Of a stretch of 64,000 bases of DNA, positions 52,256 to 61,941 are shown piece after piece. Positions within the stretch are counted from its first letter, which is position 1. Each line of letters opens with the position of its first letter. The position numbers and the translations under genes are program-made. The stretch is from Methanofollis ethanolicus. GTDB taxonomy: Archaea > Halobacteriota > Methanomicrobia > Methanomicrobiales > Methanofollaceae. The stretch is from positions 434,001-498,000 of the forward strand of contig NZ_BCNW01000001.1 in assembly GCF_001571385.1 (NCBI RefSeq), read 5' to 3'. The notes beneath the pieces were generated by a model that saw only the letters and a list, made by a program, of their open reading frames with translations, made no database searches and was not told the DNA's origin.

Positions 52256-53900
52256 CGATACCAAGGGTTTCGAGAGATTCTTTCAGCGTGTTCTCTGCAG
52301 CCTTCACGAGAGTGAGCCTGCTCGCCCGCGTCTCCCCCTCGCTCTTCAGCACAGGCACGTACCGGTAGAAGGTGTTGAACTGGTCGGCGAGGTCGCGGGC
52401 ATAGGTGGCGAGGAGGTGAGGCCGGAGTTCGCGGACCACCTGGTCGATCACCGCGGGGAAACGGGCGATCTGTTTGGCAAGGGCGATCTCGTGCTCGTCC
52501 GCGTACGCGAAGGCCTCGTCGAAGGCCCCGGCCTTCTCCAGGATCGAACAGGCGCGGGCATGAGAGTACTGGATGTACGGGCCGCTCTGGCGTTCGAAGT
52601 TCAGGGCCTCCTTCCAGTCGAAGACCGTCGACTTCTCCGGCGAGATCCTGACGATATCGTAGCGGATCGCGGAGATGGCGACGGCGCGGGCGATCTCCTC
52701 GCGCTGTTCGGACGGGAGTTCGGGCCTCCTCTCCGAGACCTCGGCGAAGGCCTTGTTCGTCACCTCGGCGACGAGTTCGTCGGCCGAGATGAACTTCCCG
52801 GCCCGCGTCGACATCGAGCCCTCGGGCAGGGAGACGAACTCGAAGATGACGATCTCCGGGGCCTTCTCGCCCAGGAGTTTCAGGGTGCACTGGAGCTGCG
52901 AACCGATCAGTTTGTGGTCGGCACCCAGCACGTCGATCATGCGGTCGGAGTTCCGGCCCTTCCAGGTGTGGAAGGCGAGGTCGCGGGCCGCGTAGACCGA
53001 CGTCCCGTCAGACCGGCGGATCACGTAGTCCTTCTCGAACCCGCACTCCGTCAGGTCGAGAGAGAGCGTGCCCTCGTGCTTCGCCTGGGGCAGGCGGTCG
53101 ATCCGGTCGATGATCCTCTCCATGTCGCCGTTCCGCACGAAGTCCGACTCCCAGACAAAGCGGTCGTGGACGACGTTGAGGTTCGCCATCGTCACCTTGA
53201 AACCGTCGAGGCAGTGGGAGACGACCTCGCGGAACTTCCTCTGCGTCTCCGGGTCGCCCTGCTCGATGAGCTGCATCAGGTGGTCGACCTCGCCGGTGAT
53301 CGCGGGCTCTTTCTCGATCTCGCGGTTCGCGGCGATGTAGACGCGGGCGATGTGGTGGTCCTCCTTCTCGTCCTCAAGGCGCTCCTTCGGGACATGGTCG
53401 AAGCCCCAGGAGACGATGGCGATCTGGCGGCCCATATCGTTCACGTAATACTGGACCTCCAGGGGGTAGCCCGCCTTCCGGAAGCAGCGGGCCAGGGTGT
53501 CGCCGATGATCGAGTTCCTGATGTGGCCGACATGGAGGGGGCCGTTCGGGTTCGCACTCGTGTGCTCCAGGATCACCTTCCCGGCATGTGCCGGGAGGTT
53601 CCCGTAGCCGGGCTCCAGGGCTTCCCTGACCGCGTCCTGCACGTATGCGGCGTCCACGTGGAAGTTGATGTACGGGCCCTTCGTCTCGACCGTGATCCCT
53701 GCGTCGGCAAGACGCCCGGTGAGATCTGCCGCAAGGTCGGTCGCGATGACCATCGGGGACTTTCTCAGTTTCTTCGCGAGGGAGAAGGCGACGGTGGTCG
53801 CATAGTCCGCGTGCTCGCCGCCGTCTGTGAGTTCGACTGTCTCTTCTCCGGTGCACGCCCGGAGCGCCTCTTCTATCTGCCGGTAAGTTTCAAGGAACAT
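52236..53900 (-). CDS. argS: Arginyl-tRNA synthetase
   Basis: 554 residues, class I synthetase. An N-terminal Add1 domain (1-85, reading DGGEHADYATTVAFSLAKKLRKSP) recognises the tRNA elbow; NPNGPLHVGHIRNSIIGD carries the HIGH motif; SMSTRAGKF stands in place of KMSKS, as usual for ArgRS; the C-terminal anticodon-binding helices include FNTFYRYVPVL. It charges tRNA-Arg in the cytoplasm. The ATG abuts the prf1 stop with no spacer, and the 3' end overlaps taw1. Confidence 0.96.
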   Translation of the reverse strand: MFLETYRQIEEALRACTGEETVELTDGGEHADYATTVAFSLAKKLRKSPMVIATDLAADLTGRLADAGITVETKGPYINFHVDAAYVQDAVREALEPGYGNLPAHAGKVILEHTSANPNGPLHVGHIRNSIIGDTLARCFRKAGYPLEVQYYVNDMGRQIAIVSWGFDHVPKERLEDEKEDHHIARVYIAANREIEKEPAITGEVDHLMQLIEQGDPETQRKFREVVSHCLDGFKVTMANLNVVHDRFVWESDFVRNGDMERIIDRIDRLPQAKHEGTLSLDLTECGFEKDYVIRRSDGTSVYAARDLAFHTWKGRNSDRMIDVLGADHKLIGSQLQCTLKLLGEKAPEIVIFEFVSLPEGSMSTRAGKFISADELVAEVTNKAFAEVSERRPELPSEQREEIARAVAISAIRYDIVRISPEKSTVFDWKEALNFERQSGPYIQYSHARACSILEKAGAFDEAFAYADEHEIALAKQIARFPAVIDQVVRELRPHLLATYARDLADQFNTFYRYVPVLKSEGETRASRLTLVKAAENTLKESLETLGIDAISTM

Positions 53901-55184
53901 TCAGTATCCCGTCCTGTATCTGAGGATCGCTGCAATCCCGCCGAAGGCGGAGTAGAGCATCGAGCCCTCTTCGAAGTCGTCTGAGATGATCTCGACCTTC
54001 GCACTGCTCTGGTCGGCGAGGGTCGTCATCTCCTCGATGATGTCGACTTCCTCCTCGATCTGGAGGGGGGAACTGCACTTCGGGCAGTTCCCGAGGTCGA
54101 TATCCTTTGTCGTCTTGCCGGGCTCGGTCTTCACCGTCTTCTCCTCGCCGTAGCCGCAGTTCCCGCACCTGATCTTCAGGCGGGACTCGCGCAGCCTGTC
54201 GGAGAGGATCAGGACCGCGACGGCGCCGTCCTCGAGGTTCTTTCGCACGCTCTCCTCGCCGTAGGCGGCGACGCCGTCGTCCTTGACAAGTTCTTTCAGG
54301 AAGCGGTTCATCACTTCCTTCTCCTTGACGACCTCGACGCCCTTCAGGGCGTCCTGTGCGTTGTCGACGAGTTCGGCAAGGCCGCTCTCGTTCGTGTACG
54401 CGACGTCGAAGAGGCCGAGCACACGCTTCTGGACCTCGTGGTGGAGGAAGCCACCCTCGTTGAACTCCTCTTTCGTCGGCGACGGGCCGCCGATCAGGAG
54501 GCCCTGGAAACGGTTGAAGAAGTCCTTCTCGGCAAGGAAGGTGTCGCTCGCATGGTCGCCGACCTTTTTGTAGAACTCGTTGATGGCGATGAGACGCAGA
54601 CGCTGGAATCGCACCGACGACTGACCGCCTTTACGCTGCTTGCCCGGCACCATCGAGGTGGACCCCCCGATGGGCTCGATCCTGTTGCCCCGCAGGAAGC
54701 CCCAGTACGCCTCTCGCCTGTCGATGACCAGAAGACCGTAGACCTGCTTCTCTTCGAGCATCTGCTTGAGGGGTTCGAGCTCGAAGTTCGAGGAGCAGCG
54801 GTACATGTACAGGTTGATGGGCTCGGGCGGGTGGACGATCTCGCACTGGAGGTCGGTGCGGTCGCCGACCGTGCTGACCGTCCCGCAGAAAACGGCCATG
54901 CCCTTTTCCGGCGGCCTCTTGAAGTATTTGAGCCGGGAGAGGATGGAAGAGATGGCGCTCTGCACGTTCGTTCGGGTCTGTTTGCTCTTGATGTTCGCGC
55001 ACTGCCCGAACTCGTCCCGTAACTGGGCGGTCACGTCATAGATCTGCTTGTCCGGGGGGATATAGAGGGAGATGAGCTCGGTGCCGCTCCCTTGCTTCGC
55101 TTCGAGGCGTTCGAGCATCTTCTTGAACTCGTATCGCAGCCTCGCCGAGTCCATCTCCACTATATTTTCGGCGTTTTCGGTCAT
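53901..55184 (-). CDS. prf1: Peptide chain release factor aRF1
   Basis: 427 residues. Domain 1 has NIKS at 64-67 (stop-codon decoding), domain 2 has GGQ at 186-188 (peptidyl-tRNA hydrolysis), and domain 3 contains the zinc-ribbon-like mini-domain with CGNCGYGEE and NCPKCSSPL. The factor recognises all three stop codons and releases the peptide. As first gene of prf1-argS-taw1-sepS, it makes an operon devoted to tRNA charging, tRNA modification and termination. A frame upstream of the start is closed. Confidence 0.96.
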   Translation of the reverse strand: MTENAENIVEMDSARLRYEFKKMLERLEAKQGSGTELISLYIPPDKQIYDVTAQLRDEFGQCANIKSKQTRTNVQSAISSILSRLKYFKRPPEKGMAVFCGTVSTVGDRTDLQCEIVHPPEPINLYMYRCSSNFELEPLKQMLEEKQVYGLLVIDRREAYWGFLRGNRIEPIGGSTSMVPGKQRKGGQSSVRFQRLRLIAINEFYKKVGDHASDTFLAEKDFFNRFQGLLIGGPSPTKEEFNEGGFLHHEVQKRVLGLFDVAYTNESGLAELVDNAQDALKGVEVVKEKEVMNRFLKELVKDDGVAAYGEESVRKNLEDGAVAVLILSDRLRESRLKIRCGNCGYGEEKTVKTEPGKTTKDIDLGNCPKCSSPLQIEEEVDIIEEMTTLADQSSAKVEIISDDFEEGSMLYSAFGGIAAILRYRTGY

Positions 55185-55238
55185 CTCTCATTCACCAGTC
55201 ATCAAAGCTAGTACTTGTTCTCTTCAGATTCCTATAAA

Positions 55239-56081
55239 TCACACGCATACGGCGATCACGCGGGCGTCCACCTCGGCATTGACGCCATGCGTCCCGTTGA
55301 ACGGGACGAACTCTTTTGGTTCTTTCGCCGCGTCGGAGAGGGCCTGGCCGTCGGCGAAGGGGATCACCGGGTCGTCGGGGGCGTGGAAGACCGTGACAGG
55401 CCGCGGCGATATCGAGGCGACCGAGACGGAGGGGTCGACGGAGAGGAGGAACCGCCGTGCGTCCCCGGCGTACCTGTCGCCGGAGCGGCAGAAGCCCGAG
55501 GTCGAGACCCCGATATAGCCTGCGAAGGCCGGGTCGGCCGCCGCCGCCATCGCCGCGTATCTCCCGCCGTTCGACGCCCCCATCGCGTGGACGGGCGTGC
55601 CGGGGCAGCGTGCCACCAGCACCTCTCGCGCCGCGATCATGTCCGCGGCGACCGCGTACATCTGCGGCCAGTCGCCCTTCTCGAACACCTCGAAGTCGGC
55701 GTCGAAGTCCAGGGGGTGTCCGGGTGTTGCGCCGCCGTTGCCGCGGACGTCCACGATCAGGAAGGCGATGCCGTTCTCCGCGTACTCGATTGCCCGGTCG
55801 CGGTGCGCCTCCTTCTTCACCCCGGCGCCGGGTGCGTAGACGATCCCCGCCCGCGGGTCTGCCGGTGCGGCGAGCAGGCAGGCGACCTCGACGTCGCGGT
55901 GGAGGACGATCTCCGAGACGGTGACATTCCCGGTCGTGTTCTGGACCGTCTCGTCGTAAGACGGCGTCGGCACGGAGAGGGAGAGGACACCGTCCCCGTC
56001 CACTCCATAGGACGGCGCCGCCGTGCACCCCGCGGCCGCCAGGACGACGACCAGCAGGACGCCGAGAACGCCCTCCCTCAT
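55239..56081 (-). CDS. Alpha/beta-hydrolase lipoprotein
   Basis: About 280 residues. [21 protein letters not shown] is a signal peptide with lipobox Cys, so the enzyme is anchored outside the cell membrane. The hydrolase core has the nucleophile elbow GASNGG (Ser), the acid in HAPDDPVIPF and the His in NGTHGVN; IVDVRGNGGATPG supplies the oxyanion region. The likely reaction is ester or amide hydrolysis of an unknown substrate. The start at 56081 overlaps the Nudix gene by ATGA and makes this the last gene of the que operon; a longer frame to 56141 would add 20 non-signal residues. Confidence 0.83.
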   Translation of the reverse strand: MREGVLGVLLVVVLAAAGCTAAPSYGVDGDGVLSLSVPTPSYDETVQNTTGNVTVSEIVLHRDVEVACLLAAPADPRAGIVYAPGAGVKKEAHRDRAIEYAENGIAFLIVDVRGNGGATPGHPLDFDADFEVFEKGDWPQMYAVAADMIAAREVLVARCPGTPVHAMGASNGGRYAAMAAAADPAFAGYIGVSTSGFCRSGDRYAGDARRFLLSVDPSVSVASISPRPVTVFHAPDDPVIPFADGQALSDAAKEPKEFVPFNGTHGVNAEVDARVIAVCV

Positions 56082-56575
56082 CGCAGGCACCGGCAGAGGG
56101 CCGCGATCGTCTTCGCGTCCGAGATCCGCCCGTCCCGGCACATGGCGACGGCCTTTGCGAGGGGCATCCTGACCACCTCGATCACCTCGTCGTCGTCAGG
56201 GTCGAACTCCCGCGACGGCGTGAGGCCGCGGGCCTCGAAGAGGTAGACCTTCTCGTCGGTGAAACCCGGCGAGGTGTAGATGAAGCCCCGCGGGATGAAC
56301 TCGTCGGCGGCGATCCGGCACTCCTCGACGAGTTCTCGCCGGGCCGTCTCGATCGGTTCCTCGCCCGGCTCCAGAGTCCCGGCCGCCGCCTCATAGATGT
56401 ACTCTCCGATGGCGAAGCGGTACTGCCGCACAAGGTAGCAGTCCTCCCCCTCGATAGGGAGCATCACCGCGGCGTTGCCGGGTTTGACGACGACTCTTTC
56501 CTTCTCCTTCCCGTTCGGGAGGGTGTACCTGTTCAACTCGACCGAGAGCCTCTTTCCTGTGTAGATCACGGTCAT
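56078..56575 (-). CDS. Nudix hydrolase (ADP-ribose pyrophosphatase-like)
   Basis: 165 residues. The Nudix box is [22 protein letters not shown] (G-x5-E-x7-R-E-x2-E-E), followed by ITSPGF-type sequence ([18 protein letters not shown]), which marks the ADP-ribose/nucleoside diphosphate-sugar group. It cleaves a phosphoanhydride bond of a nucleoside diphosphate derivative. It is coupled to queC by ATGA and to the lipoprotein by ATGA. A link to dihydroneopterin phosphate processing is possible but speculative. Confidence 0.9.
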   Translation of the reverse strand: MTVIYTGKRLSVELNRYTLPNGKEKERVVVKPGNAAVMLPIEGEDCYLVRQYRFAIGEYIYEAAAGTLEPGEEPIETARRELVEECRIAADEFIPRGFIYTSPGFTDEKVYLFEARGLTPSREFDPDDDEVIEVVRMPLAKAVAMCRDGRISDAKTIAALCRCLR

Positions 56576-57243
56576 GGCCGCACCTCGTACGGGATCGGGT
56601 CCTCGATGCCGAGGGCGCGGAAGGCTTCGAGCCTGAAGTGGCAGGACTCGCAGACCCCGCAGGCGGTATCGTTGGTGCTGTAGCAGGACCAGGTGTGCTC
56701 GTACGGCACGCCGAGGGCGAGGCCCCTCTCCAGGATCTCCGTCTTGTTCATGTGCACGAAGGGCGTCATCAACCGGATCGGCTTTTCCTGCGCCGTGCCG
56801 AGGTCGACGGCACGCTGGAAGGCCCGGATGAACTCTTCCCGGCAGTCCGGGTAGCCCGAGAAGTCTGAGGACTGCACCCCGATAAAGACCGCGTCGGCGT
56901 CGCGGGACTCGGCAAAACTCGTCGCCATCGCCAGGAGGTTCCCGTTCCTGAAGGGGACGTAGGTCTTCGGGACACCCGCGTGCTCCTCCCTGAAATCGTT
57001 CACCGGGATCTCCTCGTCGACAAGGGCGCTCTTTCCGAACTGCCTGAAGTAGCCGACGTCCACTTCGAGGAACTCCTTCGCCCCGAGGAGGCCGGCGACC
57101 GTCCGTGCGCACTCGCGCTCCTTCCTCTCTGTCAGCTGGCCGTAGTTGAGGTGGAGGGCGAGGACATCGTAGCCCATATCTTTCGCCACATAGGCGAGGG
57201 TGGACGAGTCCATCCCGCCCGAGAGGAGGCATACCGCTTTCAT
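56572..57243 (-). CDS. queC: 7-cyano-7-deazaguanine (preQ0) synthase
   Basis: 223 residues. The PP-loop SGGMDSST binds ATP; the zinc site is [11 protein letters not shown] with an earlier Cys (WSCYSTND). QueC converts 7-carboxy-7-deazaguanine to preQ0 with ATP and ammonia. In archaea preQ0 goes to archaeosine in the tRNA D-loop. The start at 57243 is 2 bases after the queE stop, so queD-queE-queC form one transcript. Confidence 0.95.
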   Translation of the reverse strand: MKAVCLLSGGMDSSTLAYVAKDMGYDVLALHLNYGQLTERKERECARTVAGLLGAKEFLEVDVGYFRQFGKSALVDEEIPVNDFREEHAGVPKTYVPFRNGNLLAMATSFAESRDADAVFIGVQSSDFSGYPDCREEFIRAFQRAVDLGTAQEKPIRLMTPFVHMNKTEILERGLALGVPYEHTWSCYSTNDTACGVCESCHFRLEAFRALGIEDPIPYEVRP

Positions 57244-57245
57244 CC

Positions 57246-57860
57246 TTACTTCATCTCCAGGTACTTGTGGAGCTGGATCTGGAAACGCACCGGGAACCCC
57301 GACTCGAGCACCCAGCGCGCGATCCCCTTTTCGTCCGCGCCGTACACCGGCGAGACGAAGACCTCGCCCTTTATCGGGCAGTGTTTGAGGACCTTCTCGA
57401 CATAGGCGAGGTCCTCGTTCGTGCCGACGACGAACTTCACGCTGTCCTTCTCCCTGATATACGGGAGGAGGGAGAGGTCGCTCGTCTCCCCCGACGACGG
57501 GCACTTCACGTCCATGCAGACAGAGGCGAAGGGCTGGACAGGCCTGAAGTCCACCGTCCCGTTCGTCTCGATCTCGACGGCATAACCCATCCCCGACAGG
57601 CGGCGGGAGGCCTCGACCACCTCGTCCATCTGGAGGAGAGGTTCGCCGCCGGTGAAACAGACCGTCCGGCACTTTTTGCGCCAGAGGTGGTCGAGGAGAG
57701 CATCGGCCGCGACCTCTTTCCCGGCGGTTGCGTCCTGCGCCTCCGGCGTGTCGCACCAGGCGCACGCCAGGTTGCAGCCTGCAAGCCTCACGAACGCGGT
57801 CGGCCTGCCCTGCTCTGTCCCCTCGCCCTGGAGAGAGTAAAAGACCTCACAGATCCGCAT
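57246..57860 (-). CDS. queE: 7-carboxy-7-deazaguanine synthase (radical SAM)
   Basis: 204 residues. [20 protein letters not shown] is the typical beginning, [10 protein letters not shown] (C-x3-C-x2-C) binds the 4Fe-4S cluster, and FTGGEPLLQ is the Gly-rich SAM motif. It rearranges 6-carboxytetrahydropterin to 7-carboxy-7-deazaguanine. It overlaps queD by 14 bases and feeds QueC. Confidence 0.95.
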   Translation of the reverse strand: MRICEVFYSLQGEGTEQGRPTAFVRLAGCNLACAWCDTPEAQDATAGKEVAADALLDHLWRKKCRTVCFTGGEPLLQMDEVVEASRRLSGMGYAVEIETNGTVDFRPVQPFASVCMDVKCPSSGETSDLSLLPYIREKDSVKFVVGTNEDLAYVEKVLKHCPIKGEVFVSPVYGADEKGIARWVLESGFPVRFQIQLHKYLEMK

Positions 57861-58263
57861 CGGTCGCCTCCGCGTAGCAGGTCTCCGCTTCCCAGACCCG
57901 GATCTTCTCGACGCGTGCGTCTCTCCCGTCCGTGCCGCACATCTCGTTGATGAGACCGGCGATCACCCTGGCGAGCACCTCGCTCGTCGGGTCGCCGGTC
58001 GTGGTCACCACGTCCTGGAACTGCCGCAGGCAGGCCACCATCGGGTCATCCTCGTTGAGGACCACCTGGTGGTCGAACCGGTCCACGACCTCTTTAATAT
58101 CATTGTAGTCGATGAGAATACCGGTCGTCTCGTCGGGCGTCCCCCTGATCCAGACCTCGACCCTCCACCTGTGACCGTGGAGGCGGTGGCACTTCCCCTG
58201 GTAGTGGAGGAGGCGGTGACTCGCGTCGAAGTAGGTTTCTTTGTAGATACAGGTGACCATCAC
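57847..58263 (-). CDS. queD: 6-carboxytetrahydropterin synthase
   Basis: 138 residues. Zinc ligands are in FDASHRLLHYQGKCHRLHGHRW (His, then H-x-H; the Cys in GKCHRLHG is catalytic), with the D-H pair in DRFDHQVVLN and the Glu in VWEAETC. It makes 6-carboxy-5,6,7,8-tetrahydropterin from dihydroneopterin triphosphate or a related precursor. A TATA-like CTTATATCC (58282-58290 on the minus strand) is 22-25 bases before the start, so the operon mRNA should be nearly leaderless. A second ATG follows the first. Confidence 0.95.
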   Translation of the reverse strand: MMVTCIYKETYFDASHRLLHYQGKCHRLHGHRWRVEVWIRGTPDETTGILIDYNDIKEVVDRFDHQVVLNEDDPMVACLRQFQDVVTTTGDPTSEVLARVIAGLINEMCGTDGRDARVEKIRVWEAETCYAEATDADL

Positions 58264-58341
58264 CTATCATTCGGCGGGTGAGGATATAAGATTATTATAG
58301 TGGACGTCCCATGAATACTACAAGATTTCGAGATGATGGAG

Positions 58342-58376
58342 AATATATAAATTCATTCCGCGCTTTGGTATATACC
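58342..58376 (+). promoter_or_regulatory. Promoter of the str operon
   Basis: Two TATA-like elements precede rps12: AATATATAAATT (about 58342-58353) and the palindromic GGTATATACC (58367-58376). Starts would fall near 58374 or 58398, giving leaders of about 50 or 30 nt. A good ribosome-binding site, GAGGG, lies seven bases before the rps12 ATG. Confidence 0.6.
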
Positions 58377-58426
58377 ACAGTGAGGAGTTTCCACATCGAG
58401 AAAATCTACTCTAAAGAGGGTATTCA

Positions 58427-58855
58427 ATGGGAATGGGTAAATTTGCAGCCAGAAAGCTGAAGCGTGACGCCAACAGCACCCGGTGGAGCGACAAGAACTA
58501 CGCTCGCCGCGAACTGATGCTCGATATCAAGTCTGATCCCCTCGAGGGCGCCCCGCAGGCCCGTGGCATCGTGCTCGAAAAGGTCGGTGTCGAAGCCAAA
58601 CAGCCGAACTCGGCCATCCGTAAGTGTGTCCGCGTGCAGTTGATCAAGAACGGTCGCCAGGTCTCGGCCTTCGCCGTCGGCGACGGCGCGATCAACTTCA
58701 TCGACGAGCACGACGAGGTCACCATCGAAGGTATCGGTGGCCGTCTCGGCAGGTCGAAGGGTGATATTCCTGGTGTTCGTTTCTGTGTCACCAAGGTGAA
58801 CGACGTATGCCTCCAGGAAATGGTCCTCGGCCGTAAGGAGAAGCCGCGCAGGTGA
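58427..58855 (+). CDS. rps12: Ribosomal protein S12 (uS12)
   Basis: 142 residues, the normal archaeal length. [22 protein letters not shown] is the universal decoding-centre loop (the PNSAxRK core contacts the A site), and [16 protein letters not shown] is the archaeal ending. It helps check codon-anticodon pairing on the small subunit. First gene of the str operon; its 3' end carries the ribosome-binding site of rps7. Confidence 0.98.
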   Translation: MGMGKFAARKLKRDANSTRWSDKNYARRELMLDIKSDPLEGAPQARGIVLEKVGVEAKQPNSAIRKCVRVQLIKNGRQVSAFAVGDGAINFIDEHDEVTIEGIGGRLGRSKGDIPGVRFCVTKVNDVCLQEMVLGRKEKPRR

Positions 58856-58860
58856 TCATG

Positions 58861-59490
58861 ATGGTGGAAGAAGTAGAAACTCCTGTCCAGGAACAGGTAG
58901 AACAGGTAGAAGAGAAGGAAGCCGGCGTACCGAGGCTCCTTTTCAACAAGTGGGACCTTTCCGAAGTCCAGATCGCCGACCCCGGCCTTCTCCGCTACGT
59001 GAACCTCACCTCGATGATCGTCCCGCACTCCTGCGGCAAGCTCTCCCAGCAGCAGTTTGCCAAGAGTGAGATGCTCATCGTCGAGCGGCTCATCAACAAG
59101 CTGATGCAGAAGGAACAGAACACCGGCAAGAAGCAGGTCACGATCGGGATCGTCGAGGAAGCCTTCGACAGGGTCAATAAGAAGACCAAGAAGAACCCGG
59201 TCCAGGTGCTTGTCGACGCGATCGCCAATGCCGGCCCCCGCGAGGAGACCGTCCGCCTGAAGTACGGCGGCATCAATGTCCCGAAGGCGGTCGACACCGC
59301 CCCGCAGCGCCGGGTCGACTCCGCCCTCGGCTTCCTCGCCATCGCCACCTACAACGGCTCCCACAAGAGCAAGCGCTCGGCTGCCGACGTGCTCGCAGAC
59401 GAGATTATCGCTGCGGCGAAGGGCGATGCAAAGGCCTACTCCGTCTCGAAGAAAGAAGAACGCGAACGTGTTGCAAAGGCTGCACGGTAA
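58861..59490 (+). CDS. rps7: Ribosomal protein S7 (uS7)
   Basis: About 209 residues. [26 protein letters not shown] is the archaeal beginning (LFNKWD is the diagnostic part), and [32 protein letters not shown] (key: [11 protein letters not shown]) the C-terminal rRNA-binding region. It binds 16S rRNA and organises the subunit head. AGGTGATC just before the ATGs at 58858/58861 is a perfect ribosome-binding site; a GTG at 58852 overlapping rps12 by ATGA-like coupling is less likely. The acidic Glu/Val-rich N-terminus is an archaeal feature. Confidence 0.96.
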   Translation: MVEEVETPVQEQVEQVEEKEAGVPRLLFNKWDLSEVQIADPGLLRYVNLTSMIVPHSCGKLSQQQFAKSEMLIVERLINKLMQKEQNTGKKQVTIGIVEEAFDRVNKKTKKNPVQVLVDAIANAGPREETVRLKYGGINVPKAVDTAPQRRVDSALGFLAIATYNGSHKSKRSAADVLADEIIAAAKGDAKAYSVSKKEERERVAKAAR

Positions 59491-59520
59491 AACCCTTTTT
59501 TTTGGTTCTGAGGCACTCCC

Positions 59521-61713
59521 ATGACACGAAGAAAAAAGATGGTAGAGCGGGTCACCGAGCTGATGGACAAGCCGGACCGGATCCGCAACATTGGTATCGT
59601 AGCACACATCGACCACGGGAAGACCACCCTTTCTGACAACCTGCTTGCAGGCGCCGGGATGATCTCCGAGGAGCTCGCCGGTCACCAGCTCTTCATGGAC
59701 TCCGACGCGGAAGAGCAGGCCCGCGGCATCACGATTGACGCCTCGAACGTTTCGATGGTCCACGAGTACAAGGGGCAGGAGTACCTCATCAACATGATCG
59801 ATACTCCGGGCCACGTCGACTTCGGCGGCGACGTCACCCGTGCGATGCGTGCGGTGGACGGTGCGGTCGTCGTCGTGGACGCTGTCGAGGGCACCATGCC
59901 CCAGACCGAGACGGTGCTCCGCCAGGCCCTCAAGGAGGGTGTCAAGCCTGTCCTGTTCATCAACAAGGTGGACCGCCTGATCAACGAGATCAAGGTCGAC
60001 CAGACCGAGATGCAGATCCGCCTCGGGCGTGTCATCGACAAGGTGAACAAACTCATCAAGGGCATGAACGAAAAGATGTACAACGATGGCTGGAAGCTCG
60101 ACGCCGCACAGGGCACCGTCGCCTTCGGCTCCGCGCTGTACAACTGGGCCGTCTCTGTCCCGTACATGAAGACGTCGGGCGTGAACTTCGGCGAGGTCTT
60201 TGACCGCTGCCGCGCCGAGGACATGAAGACTCTCGCCAAGAAGAGCCCGCTCGCTGACGTTCTCCTTGACATGGTCGTCAAGCACCTGCCAAACCCTATC
60301 CAGGCACAGGACCGCCGTGTCCACATCATCTGGCACGGCGACTACGAGTCTGAGGTCGGCAAGTCCATGATCGGCTGTGACCCGCACGGTCCTATCGCCA
60401 TGATGGTCACCGACATCTCCTTCGACCCGCACGCGGGCGAGGTCGCCACCGGCCGTCTCTTCTCCGGCACTCTCCGCCGCGGCGAAGAGGTCTACATCTC
60501 CGGCACCGCCGGGAAGTCCAACCGCCTCCAGCAGGTCGGTATCTTCATGGGCCCCGAGAGGATCGAGGTCGAGAGCCTCTGCGCCGGCAACATCGCCGCC
60601 GTCACCGGTCTCAAGGACGCGATCGTCGGTTCCACCGTCACGTCGATGATGGACATGACGCCGTTCGAGTCTCTCCAGCACTACTCCGAGCCTGTCATGA
60701 CCGTTGCGGTTGAGGCGAAGAACATGAAGGACCTTCCGAAGCTCGTCACCGTCCTCCGGCAGGTCGCGAAGGAAGACCCGACTGTCCGCGTCACGATCAA
60801 CGAGGAGACCGGCGAGCACCTGATCTCCGGCATGGGCGAACTCCACCTGGAGATCATCACCGGTCGTATCAAGCGCGACAAGGGCGTCGAGATCGTCACG
60901 TCCCCGCCGATCGTGGTGTACCGCGAGACTCCCACCCAGAAGGCGGGTCCGGTCGAGGGTAAGTCCCCGAACCGCCACAACAGGTTCTACATCGAGCTCG
61001 AGCCCCTGAGCGACGAGGTCGTGCAGCTGATCAAGGACGGCGAGATCACGATGAACCTCCCTGAAATCGAGAGGCGTGACATCCTGATCAAGGCCGGTTT
61101 CGAGAAGGATGAGGCGAAGAACCTCAGGGCCATCGAAGCGACGAACATGTTCTTCGACATGACCAAGGGTATTCAGTACCTCAACGAGACGATGGAACTT
61201 GTCCTCGAAGGCTGGCGCGAGGCCCTTGCGGGCGGTCCGCTTGCCGAGGAACAGGTGCAGAACCTGAAGATCCGCCTCGTCGATGTCAAGCTCCACGAGG
61301 ACGCGATCCACCGTGGTCCGGCGCAGGTCATCCCCGCGGTCCGTTCCGCGGTCAAGGCCGGCATCCTGATGGCCGGCGACTCCCTCCTCGAGCCGCTGCA
61401 GAAGATCCAGATCACTGTCCCGATGGACCAGATGGGTGCCGCAACCGGTCAGATCCAGGGACGGCGCGGTCAGGTCTTCGACATGCAGAGCATGGGCGAC
61501 ACGATCACTGTCTCCGGCAAGGCGCCGGTGGCGGAACTCTTCGGCTTTGCCGGCGACATCCGCTCCGCGACCGAGGGCCGTGCGATGTGGTCCACCGAGT
61601 TCGCCGGTTTCGAGGTTGTTCCCCAGGGTCTCCTCCCCGAGGTCGTCAAGGCGATCCGGAAGAGGAAGGGTCTGAAGGAACAGATCCCGAGGCCTGACGA
61701 TTATCTGGCGTGA
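59521..61713 (+). CDS. fusA: Translation elongation factor 2 (aEF-2)
   Basis: 730 residues. The GTPase domain has AHIDHGKTT (P-loop), DTPGHVDF (switch II) and NKVDR; the later domains contain GMGELHLEI. His597, in the loop DAIHRGPAQ, is the residue converted to diphthamide in archaea and eukaryotes. It moves tRNA and mRNA through the ribosome by GTP hydrolysis. A run of eight Ts (about 59494-59501) separates rps7 from fusA and may partly terminate transcription, lowering fusA relative to upstream genes. EF-1A and S10, which often follow in archaea, are not here. Confidence 0.98.
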   Translation: MTRRKKMVERVTELMDKPDRIRNIGIVAHIDHGKTTLSDNLLAGAGMISEELAGHQLFMDSDAEEQARGITIDASNVSMVHEYKGQEYLINMIDTPGHVDFGGDVTRAMRAVDGAVVVVDAVEGTMPQTETVLRQALKEGVKPVLFINKVDRLINEIKVDQTEMQIRLGRVIDKVNKLIKGMNEKMYNDGWKLDAAQGTVAFGSALYNWAVSVPYMKTSGVNFGEVFDRCRAEDMKTLAKKSPLADVLLDMVVKHLPNPIQAQDRRVHIIWHGDYESEVGKSMIGCDPHGPIAMMVTDISFDPHAGEVATGRLFSGTLRRGEEVYISGTAGKSNRLQQVGIFMGPERIEVESLCAGNIAAVTGLKDAIVGSTVTSMMDMTPFESLQHYSEPVMTVAVEAKNMKDLPKLVTVLRQVAKEDPTVRVTINEETGEHLISGMGELHLEIITGRIKRDKGVEIVTSPPIVVYRETPTQKAGPVEGKSPNRHNRFYIELEPLSDEVVQLIKDGEITMNLPEIERRDILIKAGFEKDEAKNLRAIEATNMFFDMTKGIQYLNETMELVLEGWREALAGGPLAEEQVQNLKIRLVDVKLHEDAIHRGPAQVIPAVRSAVKAGILMAGDSLLEPLQKIQITVPMDQMGAATGQIQGRRGQVFDMQSMGDTITVSGKAPVAELFGFAGDIRSATEGRAMWSTEFAGFEVVPQGLLPEVVKAIRKRKGLKEQIPRPDDYLA

Positions 61714-61745
61714 GCAGAGGAGCGCACAACCGTTCCCGGGGAATA

Positions 61746-61775
61746 CCCTCCCCACCAATCTTTTTTGGGAGGGGT
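61746..61775 (+). terminator. Terminator after fusA
   Basis: CCCTCCC pairs with GGGAGGG around a loop that contains six Ts (61746-61774). More T-runs follow downstream (61818-61825), giving the poly-U stretches that archaeal RNA polymerase uses to stop. The site lies about 35 bases after the fusA stop. Confidence 0.65.
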
Positions 61776-61941
61776 GTCGTTCTGCTCTTTTCTGCCCGGC
61801 AGGGGCGGGTGTGATCTGTTTTTTTCAGGGTGTTTCGATGGTGATGTCTTCTGTTTCCCTGTCGTGGATCTCTCCTGTTCGAACCCGTTGCAATAACTCT
61901 TCCTGCACACAATGGCGGGATAAAAAAAGATTTCTTTCGGG

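Noticed and set aside
50978-52315. 445-codon plus-strand frame opposite sepS and taw1
   Set aside because: Composition is Arg/Pro/Ser-rich as in shadow frames, and both genes on the other strand are unmistakable.
58498-61758. 1086-codon open frame antisense to rps12, rps7 and fusA
   Set aside because: It is the mirror of strongly biased codons in highly expressed genes: a GC-rich third position keeps the opposite frame open. It has no promoter, no ribosome-binding site and no protein-like motifs.
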